64,000 nucleotides of DNA. Origin: Sphingorhabdus sp. YGSMI21 (GTDB taxonomy: Bacteria; Pseudomonadota; Alphaproteobacteria; Sphingomonadales; Sphingomonadaceae). Position 1 is the stretch's first letter. Each line of letters starts with the position of its first letter. A program made the position numbers and the translations under genes. Shown here piece after piece: positions 55,225 to 63,978 of this stretch. The notes beneath the pieces are model-generated. The model was not told where the DNA came from and did no database searches. It saw nothing but the letters and a program-made list of their open reading frames with translations. The stretch lies in contig NZ_CP022548.1 in the NCBI RefSeq assembly GCF_002776575.1, positions 3,800,177-3,864,176 of the forward strand, in the 5' to 3' direction.

Positions 55225-55270
55225 TGACCTCAAATGTAATCTGCCGATGGTTGGCGGATCAGTGAGGTCA
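55225..55270. promoter_or_regulatory. Inverted repeat upstream of trbB
   Basis: TGACCTCA (55225-55232) and TGAGGTCA (55263-55270) are perfect inverted copies 30 bases apart in the 195-base gap between trbB and the CopG-type gene. The position suggests an operator or promoter-proximal hairpin for the trb operon. One arm includes the trbB ribosome site (GAGG). Confidence 0.5.
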
Positions 55271-55415
55271 GGTAAGAGAGCCATTATTGGCTCCAGCTCA
55301 ACAGCAATTTCTGTTCGTCGAGCCATGGCGTAAAAAGACAGGTGATAGCGTAGTCGGTTTTATCGCGATTGCCGTTTCAGCTCGGTTTGTAACTAAAGCC
55401 GAACATTCCAAATCG

Positions 55416-55832
55416 CTATGACTCGGAGGAAATATCCTCGGCAATTTCCTGATGCACGAGCGGCCCTTTCGCCAGACGCCGACCAAGGGCAGCCATGAAA
55501 GCATCATAACGGTCCCCGCCTTGTTTGCGCAGAATGGCACGTTCGGATTCTGGCGGCGGCGGCTCACTCGATAACCAGAACCGCACAAATAGCGCGATCA
55601 TTTCCACACCGACACTAACATCGCGTTCTAGCCGGTTCAATCTGCGGTCCACCTGGTCGAGGCGTTTAGTCAATACTGCTTCGCGGGCCTCATCGGCATC
55701 GGGTGAAAGAAAGGATGCAATGGCAGCTTCGGCAATCAGCGAGCGGGATTGTTCGCGCCGATCGGCATAAGCAGCCAGCGCCTCCATCAGTTCAGGCTCA
55801 AGATAGGCAGAAAAACGGACTTTGACCGCCAT
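55416..55832 (-). CDS. Ribbon-helix-helix (CopG-like) protein next to traG
   Basis: A 138-residue protein with an N-terminal ribbon-helix-helix fold (MAVKVRFSAYLEPELMEALAAYADRREQSRSLIAEAAIASFLSPD), then a coiled-coil (TKRLDQVDRRLNRLERDVSVGVEMIALFVRFWLSSEP) and a tail rich in charge. This traG-CopG-trbB order is constant in alphaproteobacterial Trb elements. It probably binds DNA near oriT or the trb promoter as an accessory or regulatory protein. Two bases separate it from traG. Confidence 0.9.
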   Translation of the reverse strand: MAVKVRFSAYLEPELMEALAAYADRREQSRSLIAEAAIASFLSPDADEAREAVLTKRLDQVDRRLNRLERDVSVGVEMIALFVRFWLSSEPPPPESERAILRKQGGDRYDAFMAALGRRLAKGPLVHQEIAEDISSES

Positions 55833-55834
55833 AT

Positions 55835-57871
55835 CTAAAGCTCTATGCCATCATCAAGATCAAGCGAAGCCTGACGCGCATTCATCATTTGCTGGCGCGT
55901 GACCTGCCGAATATTGGCTGCGTTAGCCTTTGCATTATTCTCATCAAGATCGAATTCGTCGACGGGCGCGGGTGGGAGCGACGGCGCTATATCCACATAT
56001 CGTTCCATACCGGGTTCGAGCCGTAAATCGCCATTGGCCCCATCATCTGCGGATTTTTTCTTAGAGCTTTTTTTAGCTGCTTTCTTTTTGCGGCTTTTGT
56101 TGGTGTCCGCATTTTCAACCGTACAATCCACAATCGGTGCGGCAATCGGACACAGCTTGCTCCAGTCATCCGTCTGCATTTGGTCATTCTTTGATTTCTC
56201 GGTCGGTGCGGGCAACACGCGCGCCTGCAATCTTTCGTCCTGATAATAGCGTGCCTTTTTTGCTCGCACAGGATGGGTGCCAGCAACCATGATGATCTCG
56301 TCATCGGGCGGAAGCTGCATTATCTCGCCCGGTGTGAGAAGCGCGCGCGCCGATTCCGAACGCGATACCATCAGATGACCCAGCCAGGGACTTAGGCGGT
56401 GGCCTGCATAGTTTTTCATCGCGCGCATTTCAGTGGCGGTGCCAAGCGCGTCAGATACCCGCTTGGCGGTGCGCTCGTCATTGGTCGCGAAGCTTACCCG
56501 GACATGGCAATTATCGAGGATCGAATTATTTTGACCATAAGCCTTTTCGATCTGATTGAGTGATTGAGCGATCAGAAACGCCTTAATTCCATAGCCCGCC
56601 ATGAATGCGAGCGCGCTTTCAAAAAAGTCGAGACGGCCCAATGCGGGGAATTCATCGAGCATTAGAAGAAGCCGCTGCTGCTTTTGCGCCTGCAAATCCT
56701 CGGTCAGCCTGCGTCCGATCTGGTTAAGCACGAGCCGGATGAGCGGCTTAGTCCGGCTAATGTCCGAAGGCGGAACGACCAGATAGAGTGTGACGGGCTG
56801 CTTGCCGTCAACTAGGTCTGCAATGCGCCAGTCACAGCGCCGTGTCATCTCGGCAACCACAGGGTCACGGTATAGTCCAAGGAATGACATAGCAGTGGAA
56901 AGCACGCCTGAGCGTTCGTTGGCGGATTTGTTGAGCAGTTCGCGCGCGGCGGATGCAACCACGGGATGGACGCCGGTTTCTCCCAGATGCGGCGTTGTCA
57001 TCATCGCATTGAGCGTCGTTTCAACCGGCTGTTTTGGATCGGAAAGGAAGGCTGCGACACCTGCGAGCGTTTTATCCTCTCCGGCATAAAGGATATGCAG
57101 GATCGCTCCGACGAGAAGCGCATGACTGGTTTTCTCCCAATGATTGCGTTTTTCGAGGCTACCTTCGGGATCAACCAAAACATCGGCGACATTTTGCACA
57201 TCGCGCACCTCCCATTCGCCTTTGCGGATTTCAAGGAGCGGATTGAAGGCAGCCGATGCCGCATTGGTCGGATCAAACAGTAATACGCGGCCAAATCCGC
57301 TGCGAAAACCTGCGGTCAATTCCCAATTTTCACCTTTGATGTCGTGGACTATGCAGCTGCCTGGCCATGTTAGCAAGGTTGGCACGACAAGTCCTACGCC
57401 CTTGCCCGAACGGGTGGGCGCATAGCAAAGCACATGCTCGGGTCCAGCGTGACGGAGATATTGGTTGCCGAACTTCCCAAGCAAGACACCATTGTCACCT
57501 AGCAATCCGGCAGACCTCACTTCACGACTATTAGCCCAGCGCGCCGACCCGTAAGTTTGAGCATTTTTGATTTCGCGCGCGCGCATGACGGACATTGTAA
57601 TAGCGACCACGATGGCAATCATCGCGCCCGAAACCGCAATGTATGCTCCGCGTTCGAAGATATGCGGTGCATAAGCATCAAAGGAGAACCACCACCAAAA
57701 GAAAGAAGGCGGTGAATAGATGGGCCAGTCGCCAATCATGAACCAAGGTGCCCCGAGTTCGGATTGATAACCAAGCGCGGATGCCGTCCATTGGGTAGCT
57801 GACCATATGCCGATCAAGATGATGACGAATACCGCCAGCACCTGACCCCATAATATCCGCGTCACCTGCAT
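55835..57871 (-). CDS. traG: Coupling protein TraG (VirD4-like)
   Basis: Inner-membrane ATPase that links the relaxosome to the secretion channel. 678 residues: two N-terminal membrane helices (about residues 8-30 and 78-95), Walker A YAPTRSGKGVGLVVPTLLTW, Walker B LLLMLDEFPALGRLDFFE, and the AFLIAQSLNQIEKAYG segment. A Lys-rich stretch (about residues 598-615, KKKAAKKSSKKK) and an acidic tail (DEFDLDENN) may contact the relaxase or DNA. It is transcribed leftward into CopG and trbB. Confidence 0.97.
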   Translation of the reverse strand: MQVTRILWGQVLAVFVIILIGIWSATQWTASALGYQSELGAPWFMIGDWPIYSPPSFFWWWFSFDAYAPHIFERGAYIAVSGAMIAIVVAITMSVMRAREIKNAQTYGSARWANSREVRSAGLLGDNGVLLGKFGNQYLRHAGPEHVLCYAPTRSGKGVGLVVPTLLTWPGSCIVHDIKGENWELTAGFRSGFGRVLLFDPTNAASAAFNPLLEIRKGEWEVRDVQNVADVLVDPEGSLEKRNHWEKTSHALLVGAILHILYAGEDKTLAGVAAFLSDPKQPVETTLNAMMTTPHLGETGVHPVVASAARELLNKSANERSGVLSTAMSFLGLYRDPVVAEMTRRCDWRIADLVDGKQPVTLYLVVPPSDISRTKPLIRLVLNQIGRRLTEDLQAQKQQRLLLMLDEFPALGRLDFFESALAFMAGYGIKAFLIAQSLNQIEKAYGQNNSILDNCHVRVSFATNDERTAKRVSDALGTATEMRAMKNYAGHRLSPWLGHLMVSRSESARALLTPGEIMQLPPDDEIIMVAGTHPVRAKKARYYQDERLQARVLPAPTEKSKNDQMQTDDWSKLCPIAAPIVDCTVENADTNKSRKKKAAKKSSKKKSADDGANGDLRLEPGMERYVDIAPSLPPAPVDEFDLDENNAKANAANIRQVTRQQMMNARQASLDLDDGIEL

Positions 57872-58158
57872 TTCTGGTCTCCGAAAACGGTGAGTTCAAT
57901 GCGCAACCGGAGGGATTTCAAGCCAATTTGTGTTCGAAGTAGCTCTAGCGAAAGAATACAGGCTTTGGCGTAAGTGACCTATGAGGGCTTCGCTAAGCAT
58001 AGTTGTTTGTGTGGGCATGCGCGGCTCAATGTCGATCTTTCAGCAGAGGTTTGCATTGGGTCGAAACAAGTCATTTCAACTCCAAGAAATTCGGAAAATT
58101 GCGCCTGACTTTTGACTGACTTTTGTGTAGTAATTCGTTAAATCAGGGGAGAACTATT

Positions 58159-59571
58159 ATGCCAAAAATAGTGTTTGGGGATAAAGCTGAGACAATTTTG
58201 CATTCACAACCCAAAACCAGTTCACGAAAGCTGAATCATGTCTTGATGGGAACTTATCTCGTCGTCGAAGAAGAACGCGGAGACTGGTACCGGGTTGTTA
58301 CTAAATCCGAAGGCAAAGGCGGTTGGGTTAAAAAGGATGATGTGCGAGACAATCCAGGCCTGAAGATATTTTATGTTGATGTTGGTCAAGGCGACGGTGC
58401 AATTATCGAGAGTCCTGAGGGACTTATTCTCATCGACGGAGGCCCAACATCGAAATACCACAACTTTATGAAATGGCGTTATAAGCAGTTGATTGCTGAA
58501 AACGGTCCGATCAAAATAAAAGCTATGATTGTAAGCCATCCTGATCAGGATCACTATCAGGGCTTTATTTCCGTCCTCAACGATCCCAATTTCGAAGTAG
58601 AATCGATTTATCATAATGGAATCAAGCGCTATTCCTCAAACAACCTACCGGCTAGATTGCATTTCGATCTCGGAGAAGTATCCACGAAAGCCATAAACGG
58701 ACAAAAAGAAACCGTTCTGACCGAAACATTCAATTCTCTCGAAGATGTTCGCGCGATGATCTCGTCAGGAGAATTGCTAACTGCAGGTGGCGGAGAAACG
58801 ATTTTTCATAAGTTCTGGGATGCAGCTGTTAAGGCACATAATGCGGGCCGCGTTGGGAAGTCGAAACGTATAACAGTCAGAGACAAAACACTTCCGGGGT
58901 TTGGTACAAAAGAGGTCGACAAATTATTTATCGAGGTGCTCGGGCCAGTCCCAACCAAGCCGACTGGGCCAATCCATTATGTTGCGTTTCCGGATGCCGA
59001 TGACATCGTATTACAACGGGAAGACCCTAATAAAATCCCCGAAGCCAGTTCCTCGCATACACGTAATGGCCATTCCGTTGTATTGAAACTTCACTTCGGC
59101 AAACATCAATTTCTGTTCGGTGGTGATCTAAATATTCCAGCACAGCTCCATTTGCTAAACTACTATGATGGCGAGAATCCTTTTCGATGTGACGTCGCTA
59201 AAGCCTGTCATCATGGCTCTTCTGATTTTCACATCGACTTTCTTAAGAAAGTAAAGCCCAAGGCAAATGTCATTTCATCGGGAGACAACAAATCGTTCGA
59301 CCATCCTGTGGCTGATGCTGTTGGCGCTCTTTGTCGACATACATCAGGCGACTATCCGCTTTTTTTCTCAACCGAACTGGCCAGAGCGGTTTCCAGTAAA
59401 GGAACCCATTTCGGGCTTATTAACGCCAGATCCAATGGCAGTGTTTTGGCAATGGCGCAGATGAAAGAACAACGGTCTAGGGCTGACATCTGGGACAGCT
59501 TTACAGTGCCGTGGAAAGGAAAGTTCCACGATATTCTAAACGGCAAGCACGATACAAACCGACTTCGATAA
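58159..59571 (+). CDS. SH3/metallo-beta-lactamase-fold protein (ComEC-like catalytic domain)
   Basis: A 470-residue soluble protein with an N-terminal SH3b-like domain (residues 1-65: HVLMGTYLVVEEERGDWYRVVTKSEGKGGWVKKDDV) and an MBL domain (about 68-440): IFYVDVGQGDGAIIESPEGLILIDGG, SHPDQDHYQG (residues 126-135, the H-x-D-x-D-H metal motif), NGHSVVLKLHFGKHQFLFGGDLN and ACHHGSSDFH. These are the ComEC/Rec2-type hydrolase motifs, without ComEC's membrane part or a signal peptide. It is plus-strand, against the transfer genes, with a different (more AT-rich) composition, so it is a cargo gene in the backbone. Start: GGGGAG before ATG. Exact substrate unknown; a nuclease or phosphodiesterase role, perhaps in defence, is inference. 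Confidence 0.88.
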   Translation: MPKIVFGDKAETILHSQPKTSSRKLNHVLMGTYLVVEEERGDWYRVVTKSEGKGGWVKKDDVRDNPGLKIFYVDVGQGDGAIIESPEGLILIDGGPTSKYHNFMKWRYKQLIAENGPIKIKAMIVSHPDQDHYQGFISVLNDPNFEVESIYHNGIKRYSSNNLPARLHFDLGEVSTKAINGQKETVLTETFNSLEDVRAMISSGELLTAGGGETIFHKFWDAAVKAHNAGRVGKSKRITVRDKTLPGFGTKEVDKLFIEVLGPVPTKPTGPIHYVAFPDADDIVLQREDPNKIPEASSSHTRNGHSVVLKLHFGKHQFLFGGDLNIPAQLHLLNYYDGENPFRCDVAKACHHGSSDFHIDFLKKVKPKANVISSGDNKSFDHPVADAVGALCRHTSGDYPLFFSTELARAVSSKGTHFGLINARSNGSVLAMAQMKEQRSRADIWDSFTVPWKGKFHDILNGKHDTNRLR

Positions 59572-59649
59572 AAATTTTTCAAAACTCCATTCCAAACATT
59601 TCTCATTCGGAAAGCTTGTGGTTTTTGTATGGGTTGCAAGCTTCGTGAT

Positions 59650-61380
59650 TTACCGCCCCAAGTCACGCCCTCGTCCCAACGACCAATCAACACCGCCGTC
59701 GCCGCGCATGACACCGGAGATATGCTGACCCAATTGTTTGTCGAGCGATGGCGTCCAAGGAACAAGCGAGAAGCCCAGACCATTGTCGATCATCGCAAAT
59801 CGCCCCGAAGCCAATGTGAGCCGCTGGCGAACGGTGCCTGAAACATATTCACCGGGCGTGGACGGTGTATAAGGCAATCCCATTTCCTTCGAAAACTGCT
59901 GGGCCGCAGTATCAAGCTCGCGAGCCGTGAGCGCATCTAATAAGCCGCGCGCAAAAATGATCCGCTGACCTTGCCGCCGCGCCAGACCTTCGTCGACCAG
60001 ATATTCGGCGCGATCTTCCATCGCTTTGCTAACCTCGGTCCCGAACCCACCACCTAAATCACTAGGACGGGTATCAAGATTGCAGCGGTCGAGCCATGTC
60101 GCGCCGGGCGCTGTAATCTGGTTTTTTAAATCCATGTCGGAACGAACAGCCAATGCGGTTCGCAATCTACCTTTGCGATCTTTATATTGCCGCAGCTCGA
60201 CAATTGCGCCGGACATTGCATCACTGGTAGCTTCAATGTCAGTAAACTGGATATGATGTGTTCGCCCGTCGATACCATCGACAATGGCATAGGCACTGCC
60301 CGACAGTTCGTCATGTAGACCGCGATCCACAAGTTTTCCAACGATGGTCTGCCCCGGCTCATGCGTTAGCGCATAGAATGATGCGCTACGATCAATGCCG
60401 CGCTGGGTCATCACCTCATGCATACGTTTGATAATATCGCCGCGCGAGCCAATTTCCCTCAAAATTTGCTCGGCGTCTCCCGAAACTGTCCATTGGCCGG
60501 GCGACACTTCATTCGCTAGGCCTAGATGTTGGAGCTTATGTAACCGACCGACTTTCAGGACATGATTTATATCGGGCTGGATGCCAGTTTCGGGAGCCAT
60601 GTCGATCAAGCCATCGCGCTCTGACGAACGAACCAAGATGCGGTCAATATCGGTCCAGCGTTCCGCATTGACCTGTTTTTCGAGGCCGCGACGAATATCG
60701 ATTTCTGTTCGGGGCCCGAGTTCGCGGGTAATGAGATGCGAAGCGCGGTCTCGCATTCCGCTTTTGATGTAATCACGCGATATAACCAGATCATGTCCAT
60801 CATCACCAACACCGCGCACAATGATATGGATGTGGGGATGCTCGGTGTTCCAATGATCAACCGCTGTCCAATCAAGACGGGTTCCCAAATCCTTTTCCAT
60901 TTGGCCCATAAGTTCGCCGGTGAATGATTTTAGGTCGACCATCTCCAAAGCGTCTTCGGGTGCGACAGTGAAACGGAAATGATGACGATCACCCTCGCAG
61001 CGTTCGGCGAAAAGGTTAGCGTCAACTTCGCGTTCTTCGGGGCCAAATAGCTTTCCATTTTCGCCATCGCGGGTCACACCGTCACGCTGGAGATATTTGA
61101 GATGAGTGGATGGCGATGACCGTGCTGAATGCCGGACAACCCGCGCTTTGACTATCACGACGCGGGAATTGCTCTGCAAGCGATGGCCCGCAATCACACT
61201 GGCAGCACGCCCTCGCCCGAAAGTAGATGATCGCGGAGAATAGATACGCCCGCGCTTTGAGATAAAGCCGCCAGCGCGCTTCGTAGCCGCAATTGCCTGG
61301 AATATGGCAGGCTTGGTCCGCTCGCTGCCACGTGAACGGATGCGGCCAAGTCTGATCCGAAGATCATCGCCCTCTTTCAC
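59650..61380 (-). CDS. Relaxase / mobilisation nuclease with DUF3363 domain
   Basis: Nicks the element at oriT and leads the strand into the recipient. About 576 residues. After a basic N-terminus (RIRLGRIRSRGSERTKPAIFQAIAATKRAGGF) comes the relaxase domain with RHHFRFTVAPEDALEMVDLKSFTGELMGQMEKDLGTRLDWTAVDHWNTEHPHIHIIVRG, where the HPHIHI cluster is the metal site, and Tyr candidates (HLKYLQRDGV) upstream; the C-terminal half is the DUF3363 region typical of VirD2-like relaxases of Trb-type alphaproteobacterial elements. I used the GTG eight codons before RIRLGRIR by family comparison; the frame also allows a GTG 21 codons earlier. Confidence 0.93.
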   Translation of the reverse strand: MKEGDDLRIRLGRIRSRGSERTKPAIFQAIAATKRAGGFISKRGRIYSPRSSTFGRGRAASVIAGHRLQSNSRVVIVKARVVRHSARSSPSTHLKYLQRDGVTRDGENGKLFGPEEREVDANLFAERCEGDRHHFRFTVAPEDALEMVDLKSFTGELMGQMEKDLGTRLDWTAVDHWNTEHPHIHIIVRGVGDDGHDLVISRDYIKSGMRDRASHLITRELGPRTEIDIRRGLEKQVNAERWTDIDRILVRSSERDGLIDMAPETGIQPDINHVLKVGRLHKLQHLGLANEVSPGQWTVSGDAEQILREIGSRGDIIKRMHEVMTQRGIDRSASFYALTHEPGQTIVGKLVDRGLHDELSGSAYAIVDGIDGRTHHIQFTDIEATSDAMSGAIVELRQYKDRKGRLRTALAVRSDMDLKNQITAPGATWLDRCNLDTRPSDLGGGFGTEVSKAMEDRAEYLVDEGLARRQGQRIIFARGLLDALTARELDTAAQQFSKEMGLPYTPSTPGEYVSGTVRQRLTLASGRFAMIDNGLGFSLVPWTPSLDKQLGQHISGVMRGDGGVDWSLGRGRDLGR

Positions 61381-61484
61381 AGAATTTGGCAGCGCGAGGT
61401 GCAAGAAACTGGCCTTTCCTCTGGGTTTGGGAGAGTCACGCACCTCTCGCTATTTTCCCGCACTTCGCGCGGTCCCTTACTAAC

Positions 61485-61516
61485 TCCTTGTGAAACAAGG
61501 AAACGACCGCAGGATG
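61485..61516 (-). other. Candidate origin of transfer (oriT)
   Basis: In the gap upstream of the relaxase: a perfect inverted repeat TCCTTGT-gaa-ACAAGGA (61485-61501) and, about 8 bases away, CATCCTGC on the minus strand (61509-61516). YATCCTGY is the nic consensus of RP4/IncP and VirD2-type relaxases, and in RP4 the nic site lies 8 bp from the inverted repeat bound by TraJ. The match in motif, spacing and location is strong for an unaided reading, but the nick itself is unproven. Confidence 0.6.
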
Positions 61517-61639
61517 ATGGCTGCGCACATCGTCCCCTTTTATCTTGCCCTCCTAAATTCTTCCACCTGACCAAATTCGCTACCCACCCCAAAACAGCGA
61601 AAACGCCCGCCATAACCCGCAAAGATGCGATTTCGTGCA

Positions 61640-62389
61640 TTAGCGGGGAGTTCGAGCCGAAATATCGGCAAACAGGCCATGGCTGACAGGCTTTTCCTGC
61701 ACTTCAGATTCGGAGTTATTGAAGGCAGCGGGTGAGAGACTTGATGGTGACAATTCCCTATCTTTCTGCCAATCCCGAGACGCGAAAAGCTCGCTTTGAG
61801 TCCAGTGAACAGCAATGGGTTTTACAGCCCGAAACGTAATTGACTTAACATTGACTGCAAGTTGGTTGGTCGTTCCACCCGCAATCATTGGCATAATTGT
61901 TGCGACGTAACGGCGGGTTTCCAAGGGCAAAACGCGGCCTTTCCGGACGTAATCGAGATAACGTCCCGGCCCTGCATTGTAAGCTGCGAGAAATCCCGGC
62001 GCGCCAAATTGATCGTACATTTCGCGCAAATAGGCTGTGCCTGCGTGGATATTATCACGCGGATCATAGGCATTTTTGCCAAGCCGGTAACGCGCCTGCA
62101 GGCCCCGCCAAGTTGCGGGCATGATCTGCATCAATCCCATCGCGCCAGCAGGTGATAACGCTGATACACGCCCCCGGCTTTCGGTGTGCATGACAGCATA
62201 TATCCAGTGCTCTGGTATACCAAAACGCTGCGATGCCTCGGTCACATGATCTGCGATGGATATACTGCTAGTTGACGCTGGCGATGCGGTTTTTTGCGCA
62301 AAAGCAATGTCACCGCCAAGGGCTGGAACAGCCAAGGCGAATGCGAAAACTAACCTGCAAATGCGCTGCAAGGTGGTTGGCTCAGACAT
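61640..62389 (-). CDS. Lytic transglycosylase (VirB1-like)
   Basis: Opens the peptidoglycan for the transfer apparatus. 249 residues: signal peptide (MSEPTTLQRICRLVFAFALAVPALGGDIAFAQ), then an SLT domain with the catalytic Glu in VMHTESRGRVSALSPAGAMGLMQIMPATW, followed by LGKNAYDPRDNIHAGTAYLREMYDQFGAPGFLAAYNAGPGRYLDY, as in soluble lytic transglycosylases. The C-terminal 80 residues are unordered. A start 13 codons upstream overlaps the DUF736 gene and is not preferred. Two bases separate it from DUF736. Confidence 0.95.
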   Translation of the reverse strand: MSEPTTLQRICRLVFAFALAVPALGGDIAFAQKTASPASTSSISIADHVTEASQRFGIPEHWIYAVMHTESRGRVSALSPAGAMGLMQIMPATWRGLQARYRLGKNAYDPRDNIHAGTAYLREMYDQFGAPGFLAAYNAGPGRYLDYVRKGRVLPLETRRYVATIMPMIAGGTTNQLAVNVKSITFRAVKPIAVHWTQSELFASRDWQKDRELSPSSLSPAAFNNSESEVQEKPVSHGLFADISARTPR

Positions 62390-62391
62390 GA

Positions 62392-62730
62392 TTAGCTCGC
62401 TTCGCTTCGTTTGGCAGCGCGGTTCCAAAGCAGGATATGCGAAGCTTCAACATCATTGTTCTGGAACAGATTGGCGCGCAGGGGCTGCGTAAATGTCGGA
62501 TCGTCAATCTGCACCGCAACATAGGCTCCAGCTTTTTCGCCGGTGCGCTTCCAGCCCGCTCCTATCTCCGGGCCTTGGTCGTCAGAACCTAAATGGATGC
62601 GATAGTCAGGCGCATTTTCGCTGTCATTATGCTCGGCAGGGGTGATGCAGATTTCCGCGTCGATACCTAGGCAGAAGAGGCGTCCGCAAAAGCCTTCGGC
62701 ATTTGCATGAAAGATACCGATTTGTGACAT
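62392..62730 (-). CDS. DUF736 family protein
   Basis: A 112-residue protein: MSQIGIFHANAEGFCGRLFCLGIDAEICITPAEHNDSENAPDYRIHLGSDDQGPEIGAGWKRTGEKAGAYVAVQIDDPTFTQPLRANLFQ. The N-terminal G-x-F-x-x-x-x-x-GF-x-G-R-L-x-T-L and the PDYR-x-H motifs define the family. It is nearly always found among transfer genes of alpha- and betaproteobacterial conjugative elements, and is suspected to bind single-stranded DNA because of an OB-like pattern. AAAGGAG lies before the second ATG, used here; an ATG two codons earlier is possible. Confidence 0.92.
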   Translation of the reverse strand: MSQIGIFHANAEGFCGRLFCLGIDAEICITPAEHNDSENAPDYRIHLGSDDQGPEIGAGWKRTGEKAGAYVAVQIDDPTFTQPLRANLFQNNDVEASHILLWNRAAKRSEAS

Positions 62731-62732
62731 AT

Positions 62733-63311
62733 TCATTCTCCTTTTTGGGTTTGGGTAATTGCTACGGGGGAATCAGAACCGTGCCAGATGTAACGGCCAT
62801 CGCCCGCATCATCGGTCCAGATGGGAGCGGCGCGGCCAACGATGTCAGCCTTGTCGAATGGACCGAAATATCGCCCATCAAGACTGTCTGGAACGGCCGT
62901 ATTCATGAGGAATATCTGTTGCGAAGCCAGCGTCAGACATCTTTGCCAATACGGCAAGGGACGGTCCTTGCTGTCGAGTTTTCGGGCTTGTCCGACTACG
63001 CGCATATCAACGGTGATTGTGTTTCCGATCCGACAGACGGATTGACCAGGAAGTGCCGCGACATGCTTGATTAAGGGCACGCCGGCGGGCACATATCCGC
63101 CGTCCGCCAGAAACTCTTCGATCTCCGGTGGCGGCGTCGCGGCGAGCAAATCTCCAACGCGAAACTGATCCACCTCGTGCACGGCATAAAGCCCCACCGG
63201 TACGCTCGCGCTCGCATTCCAGATCAGGCGGCGCGGCATTGCGATGGTTGCCGTGATGGCAATTGTTCCAATCGCCAAGGCTGCTGTGACAAAGATTGTG
63301 CGCCGTTTCAT
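62733..63311 (-). CDS. traF: Conjugal transfer peptidase TraF (S26 family)
   Basis: Membrane-anchored serine protease related to signal peptidase; in RP4 TraF trims and cyclises the TrbC pilin. 192 residues: N-terminal membrane helix (about residues 5-25), the nucleophile Ser36 in NASASVPVGLYAV, general base Lys82 in PLIKHVAALPGQSVC, and the C-terminal FLMNTAVPDSLDGRYFGPFDKADIVGRAAPIW box. All needed catalytic residues are present. It overlaps DUF2840 by 4 bases. Confidence 0.95.
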   Translation of the reverse strand: MKRRTIFVTAALAIGTIAITATIAMPRRLIWNASASVPVGLYAVHEVDQFRVGDLLAATPPPEIEEFLADGGYVPAGVPLIKHVAALPGQSVCRIGNTITVDMRVVGQARKLDSKDRPLPYWQRCLTLASQQIFLMNTAVPDSLDGRYFGPFDKADIVGRAAPIWTDDAGDGRYIWHGSDSPVAITQTQKGE

Positions 63312-63829
63312 GACAGCAAAGCCCTGCGACCCAGATAGGCTTTGTGGCGGGCCAGCGAATAGCTTCGCGGCACCTGCCCTGCGCTCAAACGGCTATGAAC
63401 ATGGCGCCAGTAATCGGGTGCAGCATCGGCAGCATTGATGTCCAATGCTTCAATCGTATTGATCAATTGCAGCACTTGGCTGACCTTTGGCCAGCCTGAT
63501 AGCTGGAGCAAAATTTCTCCACCGGGATGAATATGGGTCAATGTCGAATAGGCTTCACCGCTGCGCACGGCGCGAACAATTACAATCGAGCTGTAAATCG
63601 TTCCATAGTCATTGGATTGCCAACGGATGAAGGCAAAAACACTGCCCGGCGCAAATGACATGACACGCCGTTTACGGTCCAATATCCGGTCACTGACAGC
63701 GTTACCGAATCGTATCCAGTTTTCCTGAACGCCCTTGATCCAGATGCAATCGACATCGGTCAGGTTTTTGGGAACATTTGGCAGCGCGGACTGCGCCGAC
63801 AATGCTGCATTGAAAGCTTTGAGAGTCAT
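63308..63829 (-). CDS. DUF2840 family protein
   Basis: A 173-residue protein of a family found only next to traF in Trb-type elements. Seen: DVDCIWIKGVQENWIRFGNAVSDRILDRKRRVMSFAPGSVFAFIRWQSNDYGTIYSSIVIVRAV, then LTHIHPGGEILLQLSGWPKVSQVLQLINTIEALDI and DYWRHVHSRLSAGQVPRSYSLARHKAYLGRRAL. FAPGSVFAFIRW-x-x-NDYGT and HPGGEILLQL-x-GW are diagnostic. Function unknown. The next gene to its right would usually be a ParA-type ATPase, outside the window. Confidence 0.9.
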   Translation of the reverse strand: MTLKAFNAALSAQSALPNVPKNLTDVDCIWIKGVQENWIRFGNAVSDRILDRKRRVMSFAPGSVFAFIRWQSNDYGTIYSSIVIVRAVRSGEAYSTLTHIHPGGEILLQLSGWPKVSQVLQLINTIEALDINAADAAPDYWRHVHSRLSAGQVPRSYSLARHKAYLGRRALLS

Positions 63830-63914
63830 GCCCGGTCTCCCTGCAAATCAGCAAGGCGCGCACGTGAAAAGGCAACGGGCCCAAAAGTTATCCGCAGCAC
63901 GCCTTGCGTTAGCA

Positions 63915-63978
63915 AGAATCTGAAAGATTCTATGTTAGCATAGTTAAAGGGCTGAATTTGGTAGCTACTACAGTAGCT
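63915..63978. promoter_or_regulatory. Two short dyad symmetries upstream of the traF cluster
   Basis: AGAATCT-gaa-AGATTCT (63915-63931) and AGCTACT-ac-AGTAGCT (63963-63978) are perfect 7-bp inverted repeats. GTTAGCA also occurs twice nearby (63908-63914 and 63934-63940 approximately). They lie in gene-free sequence upstream of DUF2840 and could be operators or replication/partition sites of the element. Ends with the window edge, so the context is incomplete. Confidence 0.45.

Noticed and set aside
57872-58158. A hidden small gene or oriT between traG and the SH3-MBL gene
   Set aside because: No frame with a ribosome site and no nic-like YATCCTGY with adjacent dyad was seen; it probably contains only the divergent promoters (tandem CTGACTTTT near 58107-58124 is the only repeat).
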